Shown: one piece after another, positions 1-8,463 of the stretch | How positions within the stretch are numbered: the stretch's first letter is position 1 | Layout: every line of letters begins with the position of its first letter | From: Betaproteobacteria bacterium | Lineage (GTDB): Bacteria; Pseudomonadota; Gammaproteobacteria; Burkholderiales; Usitatibacteraceae | NCBI GenBank assembly: GCA_016708825.1 | Contig: JADJEZ010000014.1 | Coordinates: 10,643 to 74,642 of the forward strand | Direction of reading: 5' to 3' | DNA length: 64,000 bases | The notes under the pieces: generated by a model | Databases searched by the model: none | What the model was told of the DNA's origin: nothing | Seen by the model: the letters and a program-made list of their open reading frames with translations, nothing else | Translations under genes and position numbers: made by a program

Positions 1-913
1 ACTGGTAGACGAGGCGCATCTGGAGATGATCCTGCAGATTTCCGCCCACGCCTTGACTATCCGCAACGACCGCGATGCCGTGCCCGCGGAGCAACTCCGC
101 GGGGCCGACCCCGGAGAGCTGCAGGAGCTGCGGACTCTGGATCGCGCCCGCGGCGAGGATCACCTCGCGAGCGGCCTTCGCGACCCGTGTCCGGCCGCCC
201 TGCCGGTAGCGGACGCCCGTGGCCCGCGTGCCCTCGAAGAGGACGCGCTCGGCGTGGGCGCCGGTCTCCACCCGCAGGTTCGCCCGGCCGCGCGCAGGCT
301 TGAGATACGCCACCGCGCAACTCGAGCGCCAGCCGTTTCGCGTGAAGAGCTGGTAGTAGCCCACGCCCTCCTGGCGTGCCCCGTTGAAGTCGTCGTTCCC
401 CGGCACGCCCAGCTCGCCCGCACCGGCGACGATCGCGTCGATCAGCTCGTGGCGGCCGGGAATGTCGGAGCAGGCGATGGGGCCGTCGCCGCCGTGAAAT
501 TCGGACGCACCGCGCGAATTGGACTCGAGCTTGCGGAAGTAGGGGAGCACGTCCTTCCACGCCCAACCGGCGTTGCCGAGCGCCGCCCAGTGGTCGTAGT
601 CCTCGTGCTGGCCGCGGATGTAGATGAGGCCGTTGATCGAGGAGGAGCCGCCCAGGCAGCGCCCGCGCGGCCAGTAGATCTTCCGGCCGTCCATCCCCGG
701 ATCGGGCTCGGTCTCGAACTGCCAGTTGTAGACCGGGTGGAACATGGTCTTGCCGTACCCGATCGGGATGTGGATCCAGGGGTAGTTGTCCTTCGGGCCC
801 GCTTCGAGCAGCAGCACGGAGTGGCGCCCGTTCTCCGACAGGCGCGCGGCCAGCACGCAGCCGGCGGTGCCGGCGCCGACGACGACGAAATCGTGGGTGG
901 AAGTCTCGGGCAT
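1..913 (-). CDS. GMC-family FAD oxidoreductase (choline dehydrogenase-like), partial
   Basis: The reading frame is open from an ATG at 913 to the window edge, giving about 304 N-terminal residues; the C-terminal part with the catalytic His-Asn/His pair lies outside. Residues 13-18 (GAGTAG) form the FAD-binding glycine motif after the hydrophobic strand FVVV. The first GMC signature (GRCLGGSSSING) and the second (GAIQSPQLLQLSGVG) are both present. Family members oxidise alcohols with FAD. It starts 8 nt after the upstream dehydrogenase stop, so it is probably the last or a late gene of the hps-like operon. A role in oxidising a sulfonated alcohol is inferred from position only; the substrate cannot be read from sequence. 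Confidence 0.9.
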   Translation of the reverse strand, partial: MPETSTHDFVVVGAGTAGCVLAARLSENGRHSVLLLEAGPKDNYPWIHIPIGYGKTMFHPVYNWQFETEPDPGMDGRKIYWPRGRCLGGSSSINGLIYIRGQHEDYDHWAALGNAGWAWKDVLPYFRKLESNSRGASEFHGGDGPIACSDIPGRHELIDAIVAGAGELGVPGNDDFNGARQEGVGYYQLFTRNGWRSSCAVAYLKPARGRANLRVETGAHAERVLFEGTRATGVRYRQGGRTRVAKAAREVILAAGAIQSPQLLQLSGVGPAELLRGHGIAVVADSQGVGGNLQDHLQMRLVYQ

Positions 914-921
914 CGTCTCGC

Positions 922-1914
922 TCAGGGTCGCAGCAGGATCTTCGCGGCGGCGCTGCGGCCGTGGTGCAGGTCGTCGAAGGCGCGCGCGCCCTCGGCGAGC
1001 GGGCGCTCCTCGACCCAGCCGAGCTTGCCGAAGGCGCCTTCGTGGAGCGCCACGGCGGCCGCGCGCAGGTCCGCCGTGGCGTAGGTGTAGGCGCCGATGA
1101 GCGTCACCTCGGCGAGGGTGAGCTTTCGCATGTCGATCTCGGAGGCCCAGTCCTGCAGGCCCACGTGCAGCATCACGCCGCCGGGCTTCACCGCCGCGAG
1201 CGCGGCCTTGCGCGTGGGCGCGGCACCCACGGCGTCGATCACCAGTTCCACCGAGTTCTCGCCCGGGCCGCCGCCGGCGAGCGGATCGAAGGCCTCGACG
1301 TCGGCCTCGCGCTTCGCCGCCTCGCGCCTGAGCGCGTTGGTCTCGGCGAGGAAGACCTGCCTTGCGCCCCAGTGCCGCAAAAGCAGCGCCGTGAGGAGCC
1401 CGATGGCGCCGCCGCCGATCACCAGCACCCTGCATTCCGGCACCGGCCGCTGGAGCGCACGGGAGGCGAGCGCGAGTGCATGCAGCGCGGTGGCTGCGGG
1501 CTCCGTGAGCGCGGCGGCGCGCGTGTCCATGCCCTCGGGAAGCTCGATCACCGCGCTCGCGGCCGTGGCCACGCGCTCGGCGAAGCCGCCCGGGCGCTGC
1601 ATGCCGATCATCGTGCGGTTGGCGCAGAGGTTGTTGCGCCCCTGCACGCAGTACTCGCAGTGCCCGCAACTGATGATGGGGTTCACGGTCACGCGCCGCC
1701 CCTTGCCGGGCCCGGAGAGAATCTCGCCGGCGAGTTCGTGGCCGAGGATCAGCGGGGGCACGCGGCGCGGGTCGTGGCCGTGGTACGCGTGCATGTCGGA
1801 GCCGCAGATGCCCACGGCGTCGACCTGGATGACGACATCGCCTGCGCCCGGCGCGGGCTCGGGCTCCTCGCGCAGGACCACCTCGCGCGGAGCGGTGTAG
1901 ACGAGTGCCTTCAT
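922..1914 (-). CDS. Zinc-dependent MDR alcohol dehydrogenase, HpsP-like
   Basis: The 330-residue medium-chain dehydrogenase has catalytic zinc ligands Cys37 and His59-Glu60, structural zinc cysteines 83, 86, 89 and 97, and the nucleotide-binding GGGAIG at 167-172, so it is a complete sorbitol/threonine-dehydrogenase-like enzyme. It lies 4 nt after the SDR gene in an operon running TRAP transporter, HisD-like, SDR, ADH. That order matches hpsKLMNOP of Cupriavidus pinatubonensis, where the alcohol dehydrogenase HpsP and the SDR HpsO interconvert DHPS enantiomers. The enzyme class is certain; the HpsP role is inferred from synteny and could instead be another polyol oxidation. Confidence 0.9.
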   Translation of the reverse strand: MKALVYTAPREVVLREEPEPAPGAGDVVIQVDAVGICGSDMHAYHGHDPRRVPPLILGHELAGEILSGPGKGRRVTVNPIISCGHCEYCVQGRNNLCANRTMIGMQRPGGFAERVATAASAVIELPEGMDTRAAALTEPAATALHALALASRALQRPVPECRVLVIGGGAIGLLTALLLRHWGARQVFLAETNALRREAAKREADVEAFDPLAGGGPGENSVELVIDAVGAAPTRKAALAAVKPGGVMLHVGLQDWASEIDMRKLTLAEVTLIGAYTYATADLRAAAVALHEGAFGKLGWVEERPLAEGARAFDDLHHGRSAAAKILLRP

Positions 1915-1918
1915 GGTT

Positions 1919-2686
1919 TCATCCCGCGGAGAAGCCGCCGTCGACGAAGATCGTCTGGCCGGTCACGTAGTCGGAGGCGCGGCTCGCGAGGAAGACCGCG
2001 GTGCCGCGCAGGTCTCGCAGTTCGCCGTTGCGCTTGGCGAACGTGCTCTCGGCCATCTTCTCCCAGCGCGCCGGGTCGTTCACCACCGGGGCGGTGAGCG
2101 CGGTCGGGAAGAAGCCCGGCGCGATCGCGTTCGCGGTGACGCCGTCCTTCGAGAACGCCTCCGCGAGCGCGCGCGTAAGTTGCATGACGCCGCCCTTGGA
2201 AGCGCCGTAGGGCGCGCTCATCGGGAAGGCGCGCAGCGATTGCAGCGAGGCGATGTTGATGATCCGTCCCCAGCCGCGACGCTGCATCGCCGGGGCGAGG
2301 GCCTGCGAGAGGAAGAAGGGCACGGCGAGGTTGATGGCGAGTGTCGCGTCCCAGTCCTCCTCCGTGATGTCGGGGAGCGGCCCGCGCCGGTTGATGCCCG
2401 CCGCGTTCACGAGGATGTCGGGGTCGCCGAAGAAGGCGGAACAGCGCTTCGCGGCATCGCGAAGCGCGACCCGGTCGGCCAGGTCGGCCGGAAGGGCCGC
2501 GGCCTTGCCGCCTTCGGACTCGACCTCGCGCTTCGCCTCTTCCAGCTCTGCCGCGCGCCGGGCCACGAGCACCACGGCTGCCCCCGCCTCGGAAAGCGCA
2601 AGGGCGATCTCCCGGCCGATGCCGGAATTGGCGCCCGTCACCAGCGCCGTCTTTCCGGCGAGGTCGAAGGCGGCGGGAGCGGCCAC
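1919..2686 (-). CDS. Short-chain dehydrogenase/reductase, HpsO-like
   Basis: With a GTG start at 2686 (5 nt after the preceding stop) the protein is 255 residues, the normal classical SDR length; an upstream ATG at 2755 would overlap the previous gene by 65 nt and add a non-homologous leader. Seen: cofactor motif TGANSGIG at 17-24, NAAG at 94-97, catalytic Ser147 and Tyr160-x3-Lys164. The C-terminal YVTGQTIFVDGG is typical of the family. It is tightly coupled to the HpsN-like gene upstream and the zinc ADH downstream. By synteny with DHPS clusters it probably acts as the HpsO-type dehydrogenase on one DHPS enantiomer; that substrate is inference. Confidence 0.9.
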   Translation of the reverse strand: MAAPAAFDLAGKTALVTGANSGIGREIALALSEAGAAVVLVARRAAELEEAKREVESEGGKAAALPADLADRVALRDAAKRCSAFFGDPDILVNAAGINRRGPLPDITEEDWDATLAINLAVPFFLSQALAPAMQRRGWGRIINIASLQSLRAFPMSAPYGASKGGVMQLTRALAEAFSKDGVTANAIAPGFFPTALTAPVVNDPARWEKMAESTFAKRNGELRDLRGTAVFLASRASDYVTGQTIFVDGGFSAG

Positions 2687-2690
2687 GGAA

Positions 2691-4003
2691 TCAGCGCTCC
2701 ACGGGCGCGCCCAGCGTGAAGCGCTCGCCGGGGAAGTACTTCGCCAGGCGGTCATCGGCCGTGCGCGCGTGCGCTTCCATGCCCTCGAGGCGGGAGATGC
2801 GCGCGGTGACCTGCGCGATCTCGTGGTTGGCCTGTCTCGTCATGCGCTGCCACGTGACCGTCTTCACGAACTTGTGCACCGACAGGCCCCCGGAGTAGCG
2901 CGCCGCGCCGCGCGTGGGCAGCACGTGGTTGGGGCCCGAAGCCTTGTCGCCGAAAGCGACCGTCGTCTCCTCGCCGAGAAAAAGCGAGCCGTAGCAGGTC
3001 AGGCGCGCGAGCCACCAGTCGAGGTCGGCCGCGTGCACCTCGAGGTGCTCGGAGGCGTACTTGTCGGAGACCTCGGCCACTTCCTCGCGCGTGTCGCACA
3101 GGATCACCTCGCCGTAGTCGCGCCAGGCGGCACCGGCTGCATCGCGCGCGGTGGGCGGAAGCGCTTCCACGAGGGCGGGTACGCGCTGCATCACGTCCTC
3201 GGCAAGCTTGCGCGACGTGGTGAAGAGCCACGCGGGCGACTCGTGCCCGTGCTCGGCCTGGCCCACGAGGTCGGAGGCGACGATGGCGGGGTCCGCCGTC
3301 TCGTCCGCGATCACCGCCACTTCCGAGGGGCCGGCGAAGACGTCGATGCCGACCTTGCCGAAGAGCAGGCGCTTGGCCTCGGCCACGAACTTGTTGCCGG
3401 GGCCGACGATGATGTCGGCGGGCTTCTCCGTGAAGAGCCCGTAGGCAAGGGTTGCGATCGCCTGCACGCCGCCCAGCGTCATGATCGTGTCCGCGCCCGC
3501 CACCTTCATCGCGTAGAGCACCTGCGGATGGATGCCCTCGCCCTGGTAGGGCGTGGAGCAGGCGATCACCGTGGGCACGCCCGCGGCCTTGGCAGTGGCG
3601 ATTGCCATGTAGGCCGATGCGATGTGCGCGTAGCGCCCCGTGGGCACGTAGCAGCCCGCGACGTTCACCGGGATCAGGCGCTGGCCGGCGGTGAGGCCCG
3701 GGTGGATCTCCATCGAGAATTCCCGGGCGGAAGCGTGCTGGGCCTCGGCGAAGCGGCGCACCTGGCCCGCCGCGAACTCGATGTCGCGCTTCACATCCGG
3801 GGCGATGGCGTGGGTGCGCCGCTCGATCTCGTCGGCGGTTACGACGATATCGCCCGTCCACTGGTCGAGCTTCTCGGCGTATTCGCGCACCGCCGCCTCG
3901 CCGCGCCGCTCGATCTCCCGAGCATGTCCTCGGCGACCTTGCGCGCGTTTCCGCTTTCCGTCTCCGGCGTCTTCGCCGCCTTCTTCAGGTAGTGGGTTGT
4001 CAT
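2691..4003 (-). CDS. HpsN-like sulfopropanediol 3-dehydrogenase (histidinol dehydrogenase family), with frameshift
   Basis: This is a histidinol-dehydrogenase homologue placed outside any his operon. The zinc and active-site regions are visible: GQAEHGHESPAW, SEHLEVHAADLDWW, SGPNHVLPT and HARTADDRLAKYFP. These and the N-terminal ATG (MTTHYLKKAAKTPETE) closely resemble my recollection of HpsN, the NAD enzyme that oxidises (R)-DHPS in two steps to sulfolactate. The start at 4003 is 4 nt after the dctM stop. The frame breaks near 3916-3920: after EDML one base is missing and the protein continues as EIERRGEAAVREYAEK in another frame. The rest is intact, so this is either a sequencing deletion or a recent null mutation. 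Confidence 0.85.
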
Positions 4004-4007
4004 GTCG

Positions 4008-5327
4008 CTATTTCCCGTAGATGTATTGCGGCAGCCACAGCGCGATTTGCGGGAAGATGATGATCATCACCAGGCCGAAGAGCTGCAGGCCCATGAACTG
4101 CAGCATGCCCTTGTAGATGTCGGTGAGTTCCCACTGCGGGACCACGCCCTTGAGAAAATAGGCCGACAGCGCTACCGGTGGAGATAACCAGGCCGTCTGC
4201 AGGTTCACCGCCACGAGGATCCCGAACCACGCGAGGTCGAAGCCGAGGCTTCGCACCAGCGGCAGCAGGAACGGCACCACGATCAGCACGATCGGCACCC
4301 ATTCGAGCGGCCAGCCCAGCAGGAAGATGAGCGCCATGATGACGAAGAGCGTCATGTAGGGGTTCATGTCCATCGCGAGCAGGAAGTCGGTGAGCATGGT
4401 GGGCGTGCCCAGCCGCGCGAAGACCGCGCCGAAGAAATTCGACGCCGCCACCAGGAAGAGGATCAGGACCGAGATCTCCAGCGTGCGGATGAGCGCATCC
4501 CGCAGGTTCGGGCCCGAGAGCTTTCCGTAGGCCGCGGTGAGCAGGAGCGCGCCCGCAGCACCGCAGGCCGCGCCTTCGGTGGGTGTGGCGAACCCGAAGA
4601 CGATGCTGCCGAGTGCGGCGAGGACGAGCGTCGCCGGCGGGACGAGGCCCAGGAAGAACTGCGCCCACACCTCGCGCATGTTCTCGGGGTGCTCCTCGAG
4701 GGGCAGCGCCGGGCCCAGGGCCGGATTGATCATGCAGCGCATCATCGCGTAGCCGGTGAAGAGCAGTGCCAGCAGGATCCCCGGCACGATGGCCGCGGCG
4801 AAGAGCGTGGTCACCGGCACTTCCAGCACCGGCCCCATCACCACCAGCATGATGGAGGGCGGGATGAGGATGCCGAGCGTGCCTCCCGCGGCGATGAGGC
4901 CCGAGGAGAGCTGCACGTCGTAGCCCGAGCGCGTCATCGACTTGCCGGCCATGATGCCCAGGATCGTGACGGAGGCGCCGACGATGCCCGTGGCGGCGGC
5001 GAAGATGGTCGCCACGAACATGACCGCGAGGTAGAGCGAGCCGCGCACGCGCGCAAGCATCTTCTGCACCGCGTCGAAGAGCTTCTCCATCAGGTTCGCC
5101 TGCTCCATCATGATGCCCATGAAGACGAAGAGCGGCACCGCGGAGAGCGTCTGCTCCATCATCGAAGCATTGAACTGCAGCGTCATCAGGTAGAAGACGA
5201 GTTCGCCGAATCCCCAGTAGCCGAATGCCAGGCCCAGGAAGATCAGCGTGAAGGAGATCGGGAAGCCGATGAAGATGCCGGCGAGCATCGCCCCGATCAT
5301 GACGAGGCCGATCATCTCCGGGCTCAT
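4008..5327 (-). CDS. TRAP transporter large permease (DctM type; HpsM-like)
   Basis: The 439-residue, highly hydrophobic protein has many membrane segments and family features such as GASVTILGIMAGKSMTRSGY and the proline-rich loops GILIPPSIML and WLSPPVALSAYFLKG. The start at 5327 is set by an ATGA overlap with the small permease stop; a longer open frame upstream only overlaps that gene. The length is normal for the 12-TM transport subunit. It lies between the small permease and the HpsN-like gene, consistent with HpsKLM-type uptake of a sulfonate coupled to the sodium gradient. The transported substrate is inferred from neighbours. Confidence 0.92.
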   Translation of the reverse strand: MSPEMIGLVMIGAMLAGIFIGFPISFTLIFLGLAFGYWGFGELVFYLMTLQFNASMMEQTLSAVPLFVFMGIMMEQANLMEKLFDAVQKMLARVRGSLYLAVMFVATIFAAATGIVGASVTILGIMAGKSMTRSGYDVQLSSGLIAAGGTLGILIPPSIMLVVMGPVLEVPVTTLFAAAIVPGILLALLFTGYAMMRCMINPALGPALPLEEHPENMREVWAQFFLGLVPPATLVLAALGSIVFGFATPTEGAACGAAGALLLTAAYGKLSGPNLRDALIRTLEISVLILFLVAASNFFGAVFARLGTPTMLTDFLLAMDMNPYMTLFVIMALIFLLGWPLEWVPIVLIVVPFLLPLVRSLGFDLAWFGILVAVNLQTAWLSPPVALSAYFLKGVVPQWELTDIYKGMLQFMGLQLFGLVMIIIFPQIALWLPQYIYGK

Positions 5328-5923
5328 TGCGGCCACTTTCCGGCACGCGCCGCGTGCACGCTCTTCAGGAGTTCGGAAACCCCCTGGATCAGGAGGAAGG
5401 CGATGCCGATGGGCAGGCAGCTCTTCACCGGCCCCAGGAGCGGCATCCACGCGGTGTCCATGCCGCGTTCGGCGTTCTCGACGGCCTTCCAGGCCCACTT
5501 GGACGCCACCCACAGGAAGACGATCATCGAGGGGAAGTAGAAGACGAGGTAGAGGCCGGTATCGACCCTGCCCTGCGTCTGCACGGACCACTTGCGATAG
5601 AGAAAGTCCGAACGGATGTGCACGCCCTTGGAGAGCGCGTAGGCGGCGCCGAGGATGAAGAGCGCGCCGTAGATCATGCGGCTCATGTCGTAGGCCCACA
5701 TGGTGGGCGCGGTGAACGCGTAGCGCGCGACCACCTCGTAGACCATCGCGAGCATGAGGGGGAGGGTGAGCCAGCTCACCACCCTGCCTGTCCATTGGCT
5801 GAAGGTGTCGATGACGACGATCGTGCGCGACATCCACGGCGGCATGTCGTCGGGAAGCCCCGCGCCCGGATCGGCACGGCGGCCGGCGATCATCTCGTCG
5901 GTCAGTTCGGGGACTTGGGCCAT
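5324..5923 (-). CDS. TRAP transporter small permease (DctQ type; HpsL-like)
   Basis: The ATG at 5923 is preceded by an AAGGAG ribosome site, giving 199 residues; longer in-frame starts have no such site. The protein has about four hydrophobic helices (LTLPLMLAMVYEVVARYAF, MIYGALFILGAAYALS, DTGLYLVFYFPSMIVFLWVA, SCLPIGIAFLLIQGVSELL), the DctQ pattern, with VHIRSDFLYRKW between helices. It overlaps dctM by 4 nt and is 162 nt downstream of the binding protein gene, with a GC-rich stem-loop in between. It partners DctM in the membrane. Confidence 0.9.
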   Translation of the reverse strand: MAQVPELTDEMIAGRRADPGAGLPDDMPPWMSRTIVVIDTFSQWTGRVVSWLTLPLMLAMVYEVVARYAFTAPTMWAYDMSRMIYGALFILGAAYALSKGVHIRSDFLYRKWSVQTQGRVDTGLYLVFYFPSMIVFLWVASKWAWKAVENAERGMDTAWMPLLGPVKSCLPIGIAFLLIQGVSELLKSVHAARAGKWPQ

Positions 5924-5970
5924 GGGCGACGGATCTCCTTCGGAAGGGGGTGGGTGAGGGGCGCCCGGGC

Positions 5971-5998
5971 GCGCGCCGCCCGGCCGGGCGCGGCGCGC
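5971..5998. promoter_or_regulatory. GC-rich stem-loop between dctP-like and dctQ-like genes
   Basis: Almost the whole 28 nt folds on itself: GCGCGCCGCCCGG faces CCGGGCGCGGCGCGC with a 2-nt bulge. There is no T-run on either strand, so it is not a classical terminator. It sits in the only long gap of the transport operon (5924-6085). Stem-loops at this position commonly protect the binding-protein mRNA from 3' decay, giving more binding protein than permease; that role is inferred. Confidence 0.5.
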
Positions 5999-6085
5999 AG
6001 CCACGCCCGGCGGGTCAATGCCTGGAAATCCGCGGCCGGCGGCAGGACGCGCCGGCGGGCCGCGGCGGACAAGCGCCTGGCGGCG

Positions 6086-7213
6086 CTATTTCTTCTTCTT
6101 CGCCAGTTCCTCGGCGTAGGCCGCGCCCAGGCCGGCGTTGGATTTCTGCGCGCTCGCCCAGAACGGGATCGCCGTCTCCGCGAAGGCCTTCTGGCTTTCC
6201 CAGACCTTCTTGAAGAAGGGGTTCTCGGCGGAGTTCTTCTCGAAGCTCTTGAGGGCGGCCGCGCCGTACTCCTTGAAGTACTCCGGGGGCGTGTCGTGCA
6301 GGATCACGCCGTGCTTCTCGGTGAGTTCCTTCAACGCCTTGCCGTTCTCGTGGATGCGGTAGGCCACCGTCTTCATGAGGGAAGCGTTTGCGGAAACCTC
6401 GATCGCCTTCTGCTGGCCGGGCGTCAGCTTCTTCCAGACGTCGCCGTTGATGTAGAGGTCGGCGTTCACGACGACCTGGTGCAGGCCCTGCAGGTAGTAG
6501 TGCTTGAGCACCTTCTGGAAGCCGAAAGTCATGTCGGGCTTCGGGCAGCACCATTCGGCCGCGTCGATCACGCCCTTCTCCAGCGCGGGCAGGATATCGC
6601 CGCCGCCCATGGCGACGGAGGCCACGCCGATGTCCTTGTAGATCTGGCCGGGGATGCCGGGCGGGGTGCGGAAGCGGAGCTTGCGGAAATCCGCCATGCT
6701 GTTGATGGGCGTCTTGAACCAGCCGAGCGCCTCGGGCCCCACCGGTTGCAGCACGAAGCCCTTCACGTTGACCTTCATCTCCTTCCACAGCTGGTCATAG
6801 AGTTGCTGGCCGCCGCCGTAGAGGAACCACGAGACCCACGCGAAGTTGTCCATGCCGAGGCCAGAGCCCGCGGCCGGGGAGCCGAAGAGGGTCGCGGCGG
6901 GGTGCTTGCCGGACCAGTAGTGCGTCCACGCGAATCCGCCTTCGATCAGGCCCTTGTCGACCGCATCGAGCGTGTCGTTCACCGCGACCACGGCGCCCGC
7001 GGGGAGCACCTCGAAGGTGACGGTGTTGTTGGTGAGGCTCGCCACGTCCGCGGCGAACTCCTTGAGCATGATCACCTCGTCGGCCGAGGTCGGGATCACG
7101 GACTGCACGCGGATCTTCACGGGCTTGCCCTGCGCCTGCGCCAGCGCTGGGGCGAAGGCCAGGACCGCGGCCGCCACGGCCGCACGGGCAATACTCCATC
7201 GGGATTGGACCAT
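6086..7213 (-). CDS. TRAP transporter solute-binding protein (DctP family; HpsK-like)
   Basis: The start ATG at 7213 follows GGAGGAGA at the right distance; it gives 375 residues with a clear signal peptide (basic MVQSRWSIAR, hydrophobic AAVAAAVLAFAPALA, cleavage near AQA). The mature protein has DctP hallmarks, for example FRTPPGIPGQIYKDIGV, MGGGDILPALEKGVIDAAEW and the helix around KLTPGQQKAIEVSA. It resembles the mannitol/chloroaromatic branch of TRAP binding proteins. It is the first gene of the operon and sits across from a LacI regulator. A sulfonate ligand (DHPS) is inferred from the HpsN-like gene downstream. Confidence 0.92.
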   Translation of the reverse strand: MVQSRWSIARAAVAAAVLAFAPALAQAQGKPVKIRVQSVIPTSADEVIMLKEFAADVASLTNNTVTFEVLPAGAVVAVNDTLDAVDKGLIEGGFAWTHYWSGKHPAATLFGSPAAGSGLGMDNFAWVSWFLYGGGQQLYDQLWKEMKVNVKGFVLQPVGPEALGWFKTPINSMADFRKLRFRTPPGIPGQIYKDIGVASVAMGGGDILPALEKGVIDAAEWCCPKPDMTFGFQKVLKHYYLQGLHQVVVNADLYINGDVWKKLTPGQQKAIEVSANASLMKTVAYRIHENGKALKELTEKHGVILHDTPPEYFKEYGAAALKSFEKNSAENPFFKKVWESQKAFAETAIPFWASAQKSNAGLGAAYAEELAKKKK

Positions 7214-7318
7214 CGGGATCTCCTCCATTGTTATGGGCGGCCTGGGACGACCGCCGGTTTCCATGAGCCCGCCGCGGTGGGCGGACAGCGCCCCGGGACT
7301 TCCCTCCCGGCCATGAAA

Positions 7319-7332
7319 TGAAAGCGCTTGCA
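7319..7332. promoter_or_regulatory. LacI-family operator O1
   Basis: TGAAAGCGCTTGCA fits the LacI/GalR-family operator pattern TGNAANCGNTTNCA at every defined position. It lies between the divergent transport operon and the lacI-type gene, 106 nt upstream of the transport gene start and 94 nt upstream of the regulator start, so it could control both. Confidence 0.75.
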
Positions 7333-7389
7333 GTCAGGGTAGAGGGGGTATGCCCCGCTCGTCAATGTGCGGTGCAGCATGGGCGTTTT

Positions 7390-7403
7390 CACAAGCGTTT
7401 TCA
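7390..7403. promoter_or_regulatory. LacI-family operator O2 (imperfect)
   Basis: CACAAGCGTTTTCA matches the same LacI/GalR pattern except for the first two bases (CA instead of TG). It begins 71 nt after the start of O1 and ends 22 nt upstream of the regulator ATG, a position suited to autoregulation and looping. Confidence 0.55.
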
Positions 7404-7425
7404 TCGCGGTGGTAGAGTCACGCTC

Positions 7426-8463
7426 ATGCCGCGAACCCCCAGCCCCCGCCTCGTCGACGTGGCGCGCGCCGCCGGCGTCTCGCTCGCCACCGCCTCGCGC
7501 GCGCTCTCGGAGCCGGACATGGTCCGAGAGAACACGCGCGGCCGGGTGCAGGAGGCGGTTGCGATGCTGGGCTACGTGCCCCACGGCACGGCGAGGGCGC
7601 TCGCCACGCGGCGCACGCGCACCATCGGCGCGGTCTTTCCGCCGGTGGACAACCCGATCTTCGCGGGCGCCACCCACGCGCTCGCGCAGGAGCTCGCCGC
7701 CGCGGGATACACGCTGCTGCTTGCGAGCCACGACTACGATCTCGACGCCGAGCTGGCCGCCACGCGCGCGCTCGTGGAACGCGGCGCCGACGGCATGGTG
7801 CTGGTGGGGCTCGATCACCGCCCCGAGACGCTCGCCGTGCTGGAGCGATCGGGCGTGCCCTACGAAATCACGTGGTCCCTCGATGGCGCCGGGAATCATC
7901 ACTGCGTGGGGCTATCGCACCGCGGGGCGTCCATCAAGGTGGCGCAGCACCTGCTCGATCTCGGCCACCGCGAGATCGCGGTGATCGCAGGTATCACGAA
8001 CAACAACGACCGCGCGCGGGAACGGCTTTCGGGCGTTCGTGACGCGCTTGCCTCGCGGGGACTCAAGCTCCCCGCGAAACGCGTGATCGAGGCGCCGTTC
8101 TCCGTGGCCCGTGGACGCGAGGCTTTCGTGAAGTTGCTCGAGCGAGCGCCCGGTTTCACTGCTGTCATTGGTGGCAACGATCCGCTCGCCATCGGGGCTT
8201 TGCTGGAGGCGCGTGCGCGAGGGATCGACGTGCCGGGGGAGATGTCAGTTGCCGGCTTCGATGACATCGAACTGGCGGGGGAACTCCCACCCGGGCTCAC
8301 CACCATCCGCGTGCCTTCCGCGGAGATCGGACGGGAGGCGGGGAGGCGGTTGCTGGCGCGGCTGGAAGGCAAGACGGTACCGCGGGTCAGGGAAATGCCC
8401 GCTCCGCTCATCGCCCGCGGGACGACGGGGCCGGCGCCGAAAGGGAAGGCATGGCCGCGTTGA
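7426..8463 (+). CDS. LacI family transcriptional regulator of the hps-like operon
   Basis: The ATG at 7426 puts the LacI helix-turn-helix at the usual N-terminal place (LVDVARAAGVSLATASRAL), followed by the hinge region GTARALATRRTRTIGAVFP and a periplasmic-binding-protein-like effector domain (345 residues in total, normal length). The final stretch GLTTIRVPSAEIGREAGRRL is typical. It is divergent from the transporter and oxidation operon, with two LacI operators between them, so it most likely represses import and oxidation until an inducer binds. Known hps clusters carry an HpsR regulator; whether that is a LacI protein is not something I can confirm. Its 3' end overlaps the next gene by 13 nt. 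Confidence 0.93.
   Translation: MPRTPSPRLVDVARAAGVSLATASRALSEPDMVRENTRGRVQEAVAMLGYVPHGTARALATRRTRTIGAVFPPVDNPIFAGATHALAQELAAAGYTLLLASHDYDLDAELAATRALVERGADGMVLVGLDHRPETLAVLERSGVPYEITWSLDGAGNHHCVGLSHRGASIKVAQHLLDLGHREIAVIAGITNNNDRARERLSGVRDALASRGLKLPAKRVIEAPFSVARGREAFVKLLERAPGFTAVIGGNDPLAIGALLEARARGIDVPGEMSVAGFDDIELAGELPPGLTTIRVPSAEIGREAGRRLLARLEGKTVPRVREMPAPLIARGTTGPAPKGKAWPR

Noticed and set aside
2691..4003. Biosynthetic histidinol dehydrogenase (hisD)
   Set aside because: No his genes are near; the gene sits in a TRAP-SDR-ADH operon and its motifs match the sulfonate enzyme HpsN better from memory.
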